From Bryopsis sp. KO-2023 (taxonomy: Eukaryota > Chlorophyta > Ulvophyceae > Bryopsidales > Bryopsidaceae), in assembly GCA_030272585.1 (NCBI GenBank), contig BSYQ01000005.1, positions 5,797,501 through 5,861,500 of the forward strand: a DNA stretch of 64,000 bases. The letters are read 5' to 3'. The notes beneath the pieces were generated by a model. It ran no database searches, was not told the origin of the DNA, and saw only the letters and a list, made by a program, of their open reading frames with translations. Each line of letters opens with the position of its first letter. The first letter of the stretch is position 1. A program made the position numbers and the translations under genes. This document shows positions 6,193 to 16,946 of this stretch, in pieces.

Positions 6193-6263
6193 GCGTTGGT
6201 GATATAGTGGTAGCATACTACCCTCCCAAGGTAGAGACCCGGGTTCGATTCCCGGTCAACGCA
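6193..6263 (+). tRNA. trnG-CCC: tRNA-Gly(CCC), unit 3
   Basis: Copy of 299-369. Confidence 0.96.
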
Positions 6264-6338
6264 CCCGTGCTCTTTTTTTCGCGGACCGACCTCCGAGACC
6301 CCAGCTTGAGGACGCGGGGCGGGCCCCTCCTCTCGTAC

Positions 6339-6419
6339 GTGGCGATGGCCGAGTTGGTCCAAGGCGCTGGAGTAAGGTTCCAGTCCGAAAGGGCGTGGGT
6401 TCAAATCCCACTCGCCACA
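6339..6419 (+). tRNA. trnL-AAG: tRNA-Leu(AAG), unit 3
   Basis: Copy of 445-525. Confidence 0.96.
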
Positions 6420-6467
6420 CGTCATAATTTGTGACGTGGCGTGAGGCTTCCAGTCAAAAGCGTTGGT

Positions 6468-6553
6468 TGCCCCGGACCAGGATCGAACTGGTGACCTCCG
6501 GATGGCTCACGAGGTTATGAGACCGACGCGCTAACCGACTGCGCCACCGAGGC
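6468..6553 (-). tRNA. trnM-CAT: tRNA-Met(CAT), unit 3
   Basis: Copy of 574-659; intron 6504-6515. Confidence 0.95.
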
Positions 6554-6659
6554 CACGGGAAGATTTCGGTGCCGCCGATCTCGGACCGCTGCTCGGCGCC
6601 GTCTGCGACTCCCGTCCGGGGCGGGGCCCTCGTGGGGGTGGCTCCCGAGCGGCGATCGT

Positions 6660-6742
6660 GTGGTGATGGCCGAGTTGGTCTAAGGCGCTAGATTCAGGTT
6701 CTAGTTCGGAGACGAGCGTGGGTTCGAATCCCACTCACCACA
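6660..6742 (+). tRNA. trnL-CAG: tRNA-Leu(CAG), unit 3
   Basis: Copy of 766-848. Confidence 0.96.
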
Positions 6743-6812
6743 ACGTGCCTTTTCGCGTCACCCCCTCGGTTTGCGAACACACACGCACACACATGCCTCC
6801 GAGGCATTGCCT

Positions 6813-6894
6813 CGTTGAGGGCAGGATTCGAACCTGCGCGGGACAAACCCAGTGGATTTCTAGTCCACCTCCTTAACCACTCGGACACCCCAAC
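6813..6894 (-). tRNA. trnS-AGA: tRNA-Ser(AGA), unit 3
   Basis: Copy of 919-1000. Confidence 0.95.
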
Positions 6895-6999
6895 TCACGT
6901 TGTGATGAGGCGTCCCGTGGTCCATCCTCGTCACACGCCTCGTCATCAACCTCATCAGCCTCGTCGTCCGCCTCGTCACGCCCTCGTCGTCGTGACCGG

Positions 7000-7059
7000 G
7001 TCGTTGTAGTACAGAGGTGAGTATTCTTGCCTGTCACGCGGGTTCAATTTGCAACGGCA
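7000..7059 (+). tRNA. T-arm-deficient tRNA-Asp(GTC)-like, unit 3
   Basis: Copy of 1106-1165. Confidence 0.6.
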
Positions 7060-7111
7060 CACCCACCCCGCATCCTTGTCTTTTGCCGCTCCGAAAAACG
7101 ACTTCGACGCT

Positions 7112-7193
7112 CGCTGAGAGCAGGATTTGAACCTGCGCGGGATAAACCCAGTGGATTTCGAGTCCACCTCCTTAACCACTCGGACATCTCAGC
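7112..7193 (-). tRNA. trnS-CGA: tRNA-Ser(CGA), unit 3
   Basis: Copy of 1218-1299. Confidence 0.96.
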
Positions 7194-7299
7194 TCGACGA
7201 CGTGTCGATCGCGCGTTGCGTGGAGGCTCGGTCGACCCCCCGCGATCGAGATTCCCGGGATCGGGATCCACGAGATCGGCGCGATCCTGTTTGAGACAT

Positions 7300-7373
7300 G
7301 CCCGGGTAGCTCAGTTTGGTAGAGCGCGAGACTTTTAATCTCGTGGCCGAGGGTTCGAGTCCCTCCTCGGGCG
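7300..7373 (+). tRNA. trnK-TTT: tRNA-Lys(TTT), unit 3
   Basis: Copy of 1406-1479. Confidence 0.96.
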
Positions 7374-7402
7374 TCTGCCCTCCCGTTCCGACGAGAGACA
7401 GG

Positions 7403-7669
7403 TGTTAGATTTGGGGGTGCGAGTCTAAGAAGAGCTAAAAACTAAAACTTCCGAGTCCTTGACCTTGAAGCCCATTAATACCATGACCCCCAAGGATCCT
7501 AGCGTCCCCGCATGGTACCTAGGACAACCATCCTAGGTGGGCACCCGACATAGGTCTAGTCATCATGACTAGACTTGACTCACATGTCCACGTCAACATG
7601 ACTGTACATGACTGTACATGACTGTACATGACTGAACCCGACTGGATGTAGCTCTTAACATCCCTAACA
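7403..7669. repeat. Solo LTR, unit 3
   Basis: Copy of 1509-1775. Confidence 0.8.
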
Positions 7670-7839
7670 ACAGGACCTTACGGGTCCGGGTACGGTGACC
7701 GACCGTAACCGTATTAAAAACTTGTCCGACCGTAAATTACCGTACATGACGGTAAACAACTTTCGGTCACGGAACACAATTACGGCCGCATTACGCCGAC
7801 GGGTAACACGACCGAGCAAGCTCGGGTGTTTTCGTCGAG

Positions 7840-7910
7840 GCGTTGATGGTACAGTGGTAGCATACTACCCTGCCACGGTAGAGACCCGGGTTCGATTCCC
7901 GGTCAACGCA
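7840..7910 (+). tRNA. trnG-GCC: tRNA-Gly(GCC), unit 3
   Basis: Copy of 1946-2016. Confidence 0.96.
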
Positions 7911-7979
7911 CTCAAGGCCTTTTTCTCGCGGTCGTAGCACCGGAAAAAAAACGAGCACGGAAAAAGAAAAGTCCACCGA

Positions 7980-8095
7980 GTTGCCGCCGCCGGATTTCCT
8001 GAGACATCCCTGATCTCGGTACTGATCGGCCCCAACCGTGCTTGATTGGCGAGTTCGGAAGGGATCGCATGTATTCACGGTGGTTTGATGGCAAC
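7980..8095 (-). rRNA. 5S rRNA, unit 3
   Basis: Copy of 2086-2201. Confidence 0.88.
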
Positions 8096-9139
8096 ACGTT
8101 TCGAAGCGGACGCCGGGAGGTGAAGTATCCGTTCCTCAGGTGCGCGAGGGACGTGTCCCTCCGATGGTTTGGTGGACCGATTGTTTTTTTGTTTGTTCTT
8201 TTGAGGTGAGGTTGGCAGAGCGGTGAAATGGTGTTTTTGGCTTCATCCAATCGGAAAGGACCCGGTGGGAGCGTTTTCAGGTGTGGCACGATCTTTCGTG
8301 GGTGGGTGTGTGGGTGAGTGTGCGCCTGTGAGCGCGTGCGCGCGCGCGGGTGGTTGAGTGTGTGTGGGTCAGCTCGTGGGTGAGCGCCAGTAGAGCGAAA
8401 AGACTTGGGAGCAGGTTCGTTTCTTTTTTGACGTGTGTGGCGACGGAACGCACAGGTGGTGGCGTGTTGGTGGCGTTTTTGGGTTCACGCGCGCCCTTGT
8501 TGGATCATCCGATCGGGTGATCCGGGATCATCCACGGGATCTCTCTCGGGAGAAAATCGGGAGAGAGGTCGAAGAAAAAAGCGAAGAAGCTAGAAAGGAA
8601 AAGGAAAGGGGGAGGGAAAGAAGGAAAATGAAAGAAGAATGCAAAGGAAATGGAATCTTCTCGAAAGGACCGAAAGAGAAAGAATCGAAAAAGGAAAAAG
8701 TAGAAAAGCACGGAAGAGGGCAGAAAAGAAAAGAAAGATTATTGGAAGAAAAGGAGGGAACGAACGGCACAAAAATAAGAAAAGAACGACGAAAATAGAA
8801 AGAAACGAATCGATCTCTTGCGGGGAAAGAAAAAAAAGAAGAAAAAAAAACACCACAACTCGAAGAGACACCAAAAACCCATGGAAAACGAAGAACTCCT
8901 TTTACGCGATAATTCGAGCGAACGAAATGGGCCATCGCCGACATCTCTCGCATATCCGAATCCGAGCACCCGGAAAATCGCAACGATGAAAAAACTCGAA
9001 ACGAGTCCTAACCACGAACGAACACCCTCCCGAAGTTTTGGCGCAACCTCGTTCCCGCGCGCGACGGCACTTGTCCCCGACAGCTTCCCGACAGCTTCCC
9101 GAACCTACCACGCTCTCCGCACGCGCAATCCCTCGAGCC

Positions 9140-9210
9140 GCGTTGGTGATATAGTGGTAGCATACTACCCTCCCAAGGTAGAGACCCGGGTTCGATTCCC
9201 GGTCAACGCA
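9140..9210 (+). tRNA. trnG-CCC: tRNA-Gly(CCC), unit 4
   Basis: Copy of 299-369. Confidence 0.96.
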
Positions 9211-9285
9211 CCCGTGCTCTTTTTTTCGCGGACCGACCTCCGAGACCCCAGCTTGAGGACGCGGGGCGGGCCCCTCCTCTCGTAC

Positions 9286-9366
9286 GTGGCGATGGCCGAG
9301 TTGGTCCAAGGCGCTGGAGTAAGGTTCCAGTCCGAAAGGGCGTGGGTTCAAATCCCACTCGCCACA
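9286..9366 (+). tRNA. trnL-AAG: tRNA-Leu(AAG), unit 4
   Basis: Copy of 445-525. Confidence 0.96.
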
Positions 9367-9414
9367 CGTCATAATTTGTGACGTGGCGTGAGGCTTCCAG
9401 TCAAAAGCGTTGGT

Positions 9415-9500
9415 TGCCCCGGACCAGGATCGAACTGGTGACCTCCGGATGGCTCACGAGGTTATGAGACCGACGCGCTAACCGACTGCGCCACCGAGGC
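9415..9500 (-). tRNA. trnM-CAT: tRNA-Met(CAT), unit 4
   Basis: Copy of 574-659; intron 9451-9462. Confidence 0.95.
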
Positions 9501-9606
9501 CACGGGAAGATTTCGGTGCCGCCGATCTCGGACCGCTGCTCGGCGCCGTCTGCGACTCCCGTCCGGGGCGGGGCCCTCGTGGGGGTGGCTCCCGAGCGGC
9601 GATCGT

Positions 9607-9689
9607 GTGGTGATGGCCGAGTTGGTCTAAGGCGCTAGATTCAGGTTCTAGTTCGGAGACGAGCGTGGGTTCGAATCCCACTCACCACA
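9607..9689 (+). tRNA. trnL-CAG: tRNA-Leu(CAG), unit 4
   Basis: Copy of 766-848. Confidence 0.96.
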
Positions 9690-9759
9690 ACGTGCCTTTT
9701 CGCGTCACCCCCTCGGTTTGCGAACACACACGCACACACATGCCTCCGAGGCATTGCCT

Positions 9760-9841
9760 CGTTGAGGGCAGGATTCGAACCTGCGCGGGACAAACCCAGT
9801 GGATTTCTAGTCCACCTCCTTAACCACTCGGACACCCCAAC
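9760..9841 (-). tRNA. trnS-AGA: tRNA-Ser(AGA), unit 4
   Basis: Copy of 919-1000. Confidence 0.95.
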
Positions 9842-9946
9842 TCACGTTGTGATGAGGCGTCCCGTGGTCCATCCTCGTCACACGCCTCGTCATCAACCTC
9901 ATCAGCCTCGTCGTCCGCCTCGTCACGCCCTCGTCGTCGTGACCGG

Positions 9947-10006
9947 GTCGTTGTAGTACAGAGGTGAGTATTCTTGCCTGTCACGCGGGTTCAATTTGCA
10001 ACGGCA
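9947..10006 (+). tRNA. T-arm-deficient tRNA-Asp(GTC)-like, unit 4
   Basis: Copy of 1106-1165. Confidence 0.6.
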
Positions 10007-10058
10007 CACCCACCCCGCATCCTTGTCTTTTGCCGCTCCGAAAAACGACTTCGACGCT

Positions 10059-10140
10059 CGCTGAGAGCAGGATTTGAACCTGCGCGGGATAAACCCAGTG
10101 GATTTCGAGTCCACCTCCTTAACCACTCGGACATCTCAGC
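10059..10140 (-). tRNA. trnS-CGA: tRNA-Ser(CGA), unit 4
   Basis: Copy of 1218-1299. Confidence 0.96.
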
Positions 10141-10246
10141 TCGACGACGTGTCGATCGCGCGTTGCGTGGAGGCTCGGTCGACCCCCCGCGATCGAGATT
10201 CCCGGGATCGGGATCCACGAGATCGGCGCGATCCTGTTTGAGACAT

Positions 10247-10320
10247 GCCCGGGTAGCTCAGTTTGGTAGAGCGCGAGACTTTTAATCTCGTGGCCGAGGG
10301 TTCGAGTCCCTCCTCGGGCG
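10247..10320 (+). tRNA. trnK-TTT: tRNA-Lys(TTT), unit 4
   Basis: Copy of 1406-1479. Confidence 0.96.
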
Positions 10321-10349
10321 TCTGCCCTCCCGTTCCGACGAGAGACAGG

Positions 10350-10616
10350 TGTTAGATTTGGGGGTGCGAGTCTAAGAAGAGCTAAAAACTAAAACTTCCG
10401 AGTCCTTGACCTTGAAGCCCATTAATACCATGACCCCCAAGGATCCTAGCGTCCCCGCATGGTACCTAGGACAACCATCCTAGGTGGGCACCCGACATAG
10501 GTCTAGTCATCATGACTAGACTTGACTCACATGTCCACGTCAACATGACTGTACATGACTGTACATGACTGTACATGACTGAACCCGACTGGATGTAGCT
10601 CTTAACATCCCTAACA
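10350..10616. repeat. Solo LTR, unit 4
   Basis: Copy of 1509-1775. Confidence 0.8.
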
Positions 10617-10786
10617 ACAGGACCTTACGGGTCCGGGTACGGTGACCGACCGTAACCGTATTAAAAACTTGTCCGACCGTAAATTACCGTACATGACGGT
10701 AAACAACTTTCGGTCACGGAACACAATTACGGCCGCATTACGCCGACGGGTAACACGACCGAGCAAGCTCGGGTGTTTTCGTCGAG

Positions 10787-10857
10787 GCGTTGATGGTACA
10801 GTGGTAGCATACTACCCTGCCACGGTAGAGACCCGGGTTCGATTCCCGGTCAACGCA
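10787..10857 (+). tRNA. trnG-GCC: tRNA-Gly(GCC), unit 4
   Basis: Copy of 1946-2016. Confidence 0.96.
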
Positions 10858-10926
10858 CTCAAGGCCTTTTTCTCGCGGTCGTAGCACCGGAAAAAAAACG
10901 AGCACGGAAAAAGAAAAGTCCACCGA

Positions 10927-11042
10927 GTTGCCGCCGCCGGATTTCCTGAGACATCCCTGATCTCGGTACTGATCGGCCCCAACCGTGCTTGATTGGCGAG
11001 TTCGGAAGGGATCGCATGTATTCACGGTGGTTTGATGGCAAC
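10927..11042 (-). rRNA. 5S rRNA, unit 4
   Basis: Copy of 2086-2201. Confidence 0.88.
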
Positions 11043-12086
11043 ACGTTTCGAAGCGGACGCCGGGAGGTGAAGTATCCGTTCCTCAGGTGCGCGAGGGACG
11101 TGTCCCTCCGATGGTTTGGTGGACCGATTGTTTTTTTGTTTGTTCTTTTGAGGTGAGGTTGGCAGAGCGGTGAAATGGTGTTTTTGGCTTCATCCAATCG
11201 GAAAGGACCCGGTGGGAGCGTTTTCAGGTGTGGCACGATCTTTCGTGGGTGGGTGTGTGGGTGAGTGTGCGCCTGTGAGCGCGTGCGCGCGCGCGGGTGG
11301 TTGAGTGTGTGTGGGTCAGCTCGTGGGTGAGCGCCAGTAGAGCGAAAAGACTTGGGAGCAGGTTCGTTTCTTTTTTGACGTGTGTGGCGACGGAACGCAC
11401 AGGTGGTGGCGTGTTGGTGGCGTTTTTGGGTTCACGCGCGCCCTTGTTGGATCATCCGATCGGGTGATCCGGGATCATCCACGGGATCTCTCTCGGGAGA
11501 AAATCGGGAGAGAGGTCGAAGAAAAAAGCGAAGAAGCTAGAAAGGAAAAGGAAAGGGGGAGGGAAAGAAGGAAAATGAAAGAAGAATGCAAAGGAAATGG
11601 AATCTTCTCGAAAGGACCGAAAGAGAAAGAATCGAAAAAGGAAAAAGTAGAAAAGCACGGAAGAGGGCAGAAAAGAAAAGAAAGATTATTGGAAGAAAAG
11701 GAGGGAACGAACGGCACAAAAATAAGAAAAGAACGACGAAAATAGAAAGAAACGAATCGATCTCTTGCGGGGAAAGAAAAAAAAGAAGAAAAAAAAACAC
11801 CACAACTCGAAGAGACACCAAAAACCCATGGAAAACGAAGAACTCCTTTTACGCGATAATTCGAGCGAACGAAATGGGCCATCGCCGACATCTCTCGCAT
11901 ATCCGAATCCGAGCACCCGGAAAATCGCAACGATGAAAAAACTCGAAACGAGTCCTAACCACGAACGAACACCCTCCCGAAGTTTTGGCGCAACCTCGTT
12001 CCCGCGCGCGACGGCACTTGTCCCCGACAGCTTCCCGACAGCTTCCCGAACCTACCACGCTCTCCGCACGCGCAATCCCTCGAGCC

Positions 12087-12157
12087 GCGTTGGTGATATA
12101 GTGGTAGCATACTACCCTCCCAAGGTAGAGACCCGGGTTCGATTCCCGGTCAACGCA
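12087..12157 (+). tRNA. trnG-CCC: tRNA-Gly(CCC), unit 5
   Basis: Copy of 299-369. Confidence 0.96.
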
Positions 12158-12232
12158 CCCGTGCTCTTTTTTTCGCGGACCGACCTCCGAGACCCCAGCT
12201 TGAGGACGCGGGGCGGGCCCCTCCTCTCGTAC

Positions 12233-12313
12233 GTGGCGATGGCCGAGTTGGTCCAAGGCGCTGGAGTAAGGTTCCAGTCCGAAAGGGCGTGGGTTCAAAT
12301 CCCACTCGCCACA
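12233..12313 (+). tRNA. trnL-AAG: tRNA-Leu(AAG), unit 5
   Basis: Copy of 445-525. Confidence 0.96.
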
Positions 12314-12361
12314 CGTCATAATTTGTGACGTGGCGTGAGGCTTCCAGTCAAAAGCGTTGGT

Positions 12362-12447
12362 TGCCCCGGACCAGGATCGAACTGGTGACCTCCGGATGGC
12401 TCACGAGGTTATGAGACCGACGCGCTAACCGACTGCGCCACCGAGGC
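12362..12447 (-). tRNA. trnM-CAT: tRNA-Met(CAT), unit 5
   Basis: Copy of 574-659; intron 12398-12409. Confidence 0.95.
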
Positions 12448-12553
12448 CACGGGAAGATTTCGGTGCCGCCGATCTCGGACCGCTGCTCGGCGCCGTCTGC
12501 GACTCCCGTCCGGGGCGGGGCCCTCGTGGGGGTGGCTCCCGAGCGGCGATCGT

Positions 12554-12636
12554 GTGGTGATGGCCGAGTTGGTCTAAGGCGCTAGATTCAGGTTCTAGTT
12601 CGGAGACGAGCGTGGGTTCGAATCCCACTCACCACA
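12554..12636 (+). tRNA. trnL-CAG: tRNA-Leu(CAG), unit 5
   Basis: Copy of 766-848. Confidence 0.96.
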
Positions 12637-12706
12637 ACGTGCCTTTTCGCGTCACCCCCTCGGTTTGCGAACACACACGCACACACATGCCTCCGAGGCA
12701 TTGCCT

Positions 12707-12788
12707 CGTTGAGGGCAGGATTCGAACCTGCGCGGGACAAACCCAGTGGATTTCTAGTCCACCTCCTTAACCACTCGGACACCCCAAC
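12707..12788 (-). tRNA. trnS-AGA: tRNA-Ser(AGA), unit 5
   Basis: Copy of 919-1000. Confidence 0.95.
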
Positions 12789-12893
12789 TCACGTTGTGAT
12801 GAGGCGTCCCGTGGTCCATCCTCGTCACACGCCTCGTCATCAACCTCATCAGCCTCGTCGTCCGCCTCGTCACGCCCTCGTCGTCGTGACCGG

Positions 12894-12953
12894 GTCGTTG
12901 TAGTACAGAGGTGAGTATTCTTGCCTGTCACGCGGGTTCAATTTGCAACGGCA
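12894..12953 (+). tRNA. T-arm-deficient tRNA-Asp(GTC)-like, unit 5
   Basis: Copy of 1106-1165. Confidence 0.6.
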
Positions 12954-13005
12954 CACCCACCCCGCATCCTTGTCTTTTGCCGCTCCGAAAAACGACTTCG
13001 ACGCT

Positions 13006-13087
13006 CGCTGAGAGCAGGATTTGAACCTGCGCGGGATAAACCCAGTGGATTTCGAGTCCACCTCCTTAACCACTCGGACATCTCAGC
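13006..13087 (-). tRNA. trnS-CGA: tRNA-Ser(CGA), unit 5
   Basis: Copy of 1218-1299. Confidence 0.96.
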
Positions 13088-13193
13088 TCGACGACGTGTC
13101 GATCGCGCGTTGCGTGGAGGCTCGGTCGACCCCCCGCGATCGAGATTCCCGGGATCGGGATCCACGAGATCGGCGCGATCCTGTTTGAGACAT

Positions 13194-13267
13194 GCCCGGG
13201 TAGCTCAGTTTGGTAGAGCGCGAGACTTTTAATCTCGTGGCCGAGGGTTCGAGTCCCTCCTCGGGCG
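13194..13267 (+). tRNA. trnK-TTT: tRNA-Lys(TTT), unit 5
   Basis: Copy of 1406-1479. Confidence 0.96.
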
Positions 13268-13296
13268 TCTGCCCTCCCGTTCCGACGAGAGACAGG

Positions 13297-13563
13297 TGTT
13301 AGATTTGGGGGTGCGAGTCTAAGAAGAGCTAAAAACTAAAACTTCCGAGTCCTTGACCTTGAAGCCCATTAATACCATGACCCCCAAGGATCCTAGCGTC
13401 CCCGCATGGTACCTAGGACAACCATCCTAGGTGGGCACCCGACATAGGTCTAGTCATCATGACTAGACTTGACTCACATGTCCACGTCAACATGACTGTA
13501 CATGACTGTACATGACTGTACATGACTGAACCCGACTGGATGTAGCTCTTAACATCCCTAACA
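13297..13563. repeat. Solo LTR, unit 5
   Basis: Copy of 1509-1775. Confidence 0.8.
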
Positions 13564-13733
13564 ACAGGACCTTACGGGTCCGGGTACGGTGACCGACCGT
13601 AACCGTATTAAAAACTTGTCCGACCGTAAATTACCGTACATGACGGTAAACAACTTTCGGTCACGGAACACAATTACGGCCGCATTACGCCGACGGGTAA
13701 CACGACCGAGCAAGCTCGGGTGTTTTCGTCGAG

Positions 13734-13804
13734 GCGTTGATGGTACAGTGGTAGCATACTACCCTGCCACGGTAGAGACCCGGGTTCGATTCCCGGTCAA
13801 CGCA
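13734..13804 (+). tRNA. trnG-GCC: tRNA-Gly(GCC), unit 5
   Basis: Copy of 1946-2016. Confidence 0.96.
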
Positions 13805-13873
13805 CTCAAGGCCTTTTTCTCGCGGTCGTAGCACCGGAAAAAAAACGAGCACGGAAAAAGAAAAGTCCACCGA

Positions 13874-13989
13874 GTTGCCGCCGCCGGATTTCCTGAGACA
13901 TCCCTGATCTCGGTACTGATCGGCCCCAACCGTGCTTGATTGGCGAGTTCGGAAGGGATCGCATGTATTCACGGTGGTTTGATGGCAAC
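13874..13989 (-). rRNA. 5S rRNA, unit 5
   Basis: Copy of 2086-2201. Confidence 0.88.
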
Positions 13990-15033
13990 ACGTTTCGAAG
14001 CGGACGCCGGGAGGTGAAGTATCCGTTCCTCAGGTGCGCGAGGGACGTGTCCCTCCGATGGTTTGGTGGACCGATTGTTTTTTTGTTTGTTCTTTTGAGG
14101 TGAGGTTGGCAGAGCGGTGAAATGGTGTTTTTGGCTTCATCCAATCGGAAAGGACCCGGTGGGAGCGTTTTCAGGTGTGGCACGATCTTTCGTGGGTGGG
14201 TGTGTGGGTGAGTGTGCGCCTGTGAGCGCGTGCGCGCGCGCGGGTGGTTGAGTGTGTGTGGGTCAGCTCGTGGGTGAGCGCCAGTAGAGCGAAAAGACTT
14301 GGGAGCAGGTTCGTTTCTTTTTTGACGTGTGTGGCGACGGAACGCACAGGTGGTGGCGTGTTGGTGGCGTTTTTGGGTTCACGCGCGCCCTTGTTGGATC
14401 ATCCGATCGGGTGATCCGGGATCATCCACGGGATCTCTCTCGGGAGAAAATCGGGAGAGAGGTCGAAGAAAAAAGCGAAGAAGCTAGAAAGGAAAAGGAA
14501 AGGGGGAGGGAAAGAAGGAAAATGAAAGAAGAATGCAAAGGAAATGGAATCTTCTCGAAAGGACCGAAAGAGAAAGAATCGAAAAAGGAAAAAGTAGAAA
14601 AGCACGGAAGAGGGCAGAAAAGAAAAGAAAGATTATTGGAAGAAAAGGAGGGAACGAACGGCACAAAAATAAGAAAAGAACGACGAAAATAGAAAGAAAC
14701 GAATCGATCTCTTGCGGGGAAAGAAAAAAAAGAAGAAAAAAAAACACCACAACTCGAAGAGACACCAAAAACCCATGGAAAACGAAGAACTCCTTTTACG
14801 CGATAATTCGAGCGAACGAAATGGGCCATCGCCGACATCTCTCGCATATCCGAATCCGAGCACCCGGAAAATCGCAACGATGAAAAAACTCGAAACGAGT
14901 CCTAACCACGAACGAACACCCTCCCGAAGTTTTGGCGCAACCTCGTTCCCGCGCGCGACGGCACTTGTCCCCGACAGCTTCCCGACAGCTTCCCGAACCT
15001 ACCACGCTCTCCGCACGCGCAATCCCTCGAGCC

Positions 15034-15104
15034 GCGTTGGTGATATAGTGGTAGCATACTACCCTCCCAAGGTAGAGACCCGGGTTCGATTCCCGGTCAA
15101 CGCA
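15034..15104 (+). tRNA. trnG-CCC: tRNA-Gly(CCC), unit 6
   Basis: Copy of 299-369. Confidence 0.96.
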
Positions 15105-15179
15105 CCCGTGCTCTTTTTTTCGCGGACCGACCTCCGAGACCCCAGCTTGAGGACGCGGGGCGGGCCCCTCCTCTCGTAC

Positions 15180-15260
15180 GTGGCGATGGCCGAGTTGGTC
15201 CAAGGCGCTGGAGTAAGGTTCCAGTCCGAAAGGGCGTGGGTTCAAATCCCACTCGCCACA
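15180..15260 (+). tRNA. trnL-AAG: tRNA-Leu(AAG), unit 6
   Basis: Copy of 445-525. Confidence 0.96.
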
Positions 15261-15308
15261 CGTCATAATTTGTGACGTGGCGTGAGGCTTCCAGTCAAAA
15301 GCGTTGGT

Positions 15309-15394
15309 TGCCCCGGACCAGGATCGAACTGGTGACCTCCGGATGGCTCACGAGGTTATGAGACCGACGCGCTAACCGACTGCGCCACCGAGGC
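15309..15394 (-). tRNA. trnM-CAT: tRNA-Met(CAT), unit 6
   Basis: Copy of 574-659; intron 15345-15356. Confidence 0.95.
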
Positions 15395-15500
15395 CACGGG
15401 AAGATTTCGGTGCCGCCGATCTCGGACCGCTGCTCGGCGCCGTCTGCGACTCCCGTCCGGGGCGGGGCCCTCGTGGGGGTGGCTCCCGAGCGGCGATCGT

Positions 15501-15583
15501 GTGGTGATGGCCGAGTTGGTCTAAGGCGCTAGATTCAGGTTCTAGTTCGGAGACGAGCGTGGGTTCGAATCCCACTCACCACA
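15501..15583 (+). tRNA. trnL-CAG: tRNA-Leu(CAG), unit 6
   Basis: Copy of 766-848. Confidence 0.96.
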
Positions 15584-15653
15584 ACGTGCCTTTTCGCGTC
15601 ACCCCCTCGGTTTGCGAACACACACGCACACACATGCCTCCGAGGCATTGCCT

Positions 15654-15735
15654 CGTTGAGGGCAGGATTCGAACCTGCGCGGGACAAACCCAGTGGATTT
15701 CTAGTCCACCTCCTTAACCACTCGGACACCCCAAC
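15654..15735 (-). tRNA. trnS-AGA: tRNA-Ser(AGA), unit 6
   Basis: Copy of 919-1000. Confidence 0.95.
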
Positions 15736-15840
15736 TCACGTTGTGATGAGGCGTCCCGTGGTCCATCCTCGTCACACGCCTCGTCATCAACCTCATCAGC
15801 CTCGTCGTCCGCCTCGTCACGCCCTCGTCGTCGTGACCGG

Positions 15841-15900
15841 GTCGTTGTAGTACAGAGGTGAGTATTCTTGCCTGTCACGCGGGTTCAATTTGCAACGGCA
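15841..15900 (+). tRNA. T-arm-deficient tRNA-Asp(GTC)-like, unit 6
   Basis: Copy of 1106-1165. Confidence 0.6.
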
Positions 15901-15952
15901 CACCCACCCCGCATCCTTGTCTTTTGCCGCTCCGAAAAACGACTTCGACGCT

Positions 15953-16034
15953 CGCTGAGAGCAGGATTTGAACCTGCGCGGGATAAACCCAGTGGATTTC
16001 GAGTCCACCTCCTTAACCACTCGGACATCTCAGC
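15953..16034 (-). tRNA. trnS-CGA: tRNA-Ser(CGA), unit 6
   Basis: Copy of 1218-1299. Confidence 0.96.
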
Positions 16035-16140
16035 TCGACGACGTGTCGATCGCGCGTTGCGTGGAGGCTCGGTCGACCCCCCGCGATCGAGATTCCCGGG
16101 ATCGGGATCCACGAGATCGGCGCGATCCTGTTTGAGACAT

Positions 16141-16214
16141 GCCCGGGTAGCTCAGTTTGGTAGAGCGCGAGACTTTTAATCTCGTGGCCGAGGGTTCGAG
16201 TCCCTCCTCGGGCG
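16141..16214 (+). tRNA. trnK-TTT: tRNA-Lys(TTT), unit 6
   Basis: Copy of 1406-1479. Confidence 0.96.
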
Positions 16215-16243
16215 TCTGCCCTCCCGTTCCGACGAGAGACAGG

Positions 16244-16520
16244 TGTTAGATTTGGGGGTGCGAGTCTAAGAAGAGCTAAAAACTAAAACTTCCGAGTCCT
16301 TGACCTTGAAGCCCATTAATACCAAGACCCCCAAGGATCCTAGCGTCCCCGCATGGTACCTAGGACAACCATCCTAGGTGGGCACCCGACATAGGTCTAG
16401 TCATCATGACTAGACTTGACTCACATGTCCACGTCAACATGACTACGCATGACTGTACATGACTGTACATGACTGTACATGACTGAACCCGACTGGATGT
16501 AGCTCTTAACATCCCTAACA
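16244..16520. repeat. Solo LTR, unit 6 (277 bp)
   Basis: Long form of 1509-1775 with a fifth decamer, plus a private A for T at 16325. Confidence 0.8.
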
Positions 16521-16690
16521 ACAGGACCTTACGGGTCCGGGTACGGTGACCGACCGTAACCGTATTAAAAACTTGTCCGACCGTAAATTACCGTACATGA
16601 CGGTAAACAACTTTCGGTCACGGAACACAATTACGGCCGCATTACGCCGACGGGTAACACGACCGAGCAAGCTCGGGTGTTTTCGTCGAG

Positions 16691-16761
16691 GCGTTGATGG
16701 TACAGTGGTAGCATACTACCCTGCCACGGTAGAGACCCGGGTTCGATTCCCGGTCAACGCA
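16691..16761 (+). tRNA. trnG-GCC: tRNA-Gly(GCC), unit 6
   Basis: Copy of 1946-2016. Confidence 0.96.
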
Positions 16762-16830
16762 CTCAAGGCCTTTTTCTCGCGGTCGTAGCACCGGAAAAAA
16801 AACGAGCACGGAAAAAGAAAAGTCCACCGA

Positions 16831-16946
16831 GTTGCCGCCGCCGGATTTCCTGAGACATCCCTGATCTCGGTACTGATCGGCCCCAACCGTGCTTGATTGG
16901 CGAGTTCGGAAGGGATCGCATGTATTCACGGTGGTTTGATGGCAAC
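16831..16946 (-). rRNA. 5S rRNA, unit 6
   Basis: Copy of 2086-2201. Confidence 0.88.

Larger units (their letters stand above)
5895..8841 (+). repeat. Array unit 3 (2,947 bp)
   Basis: Short form, empty retrotransposon site, no difference seen from unit 1. Confidence 0.95.
8842..11788 (+). repeat. Array unit 4 (2,947 bp)
   Basis: Short form, empty retrotransposon site, no difference seen from unit 1. Confidence 0.95.
11789..14735 (+). repeat. Array unit 5 (2,947 bp)
   Basis: Short form, empty retrotransposon site, no difference seen from unit 1. Confidence 0.95.
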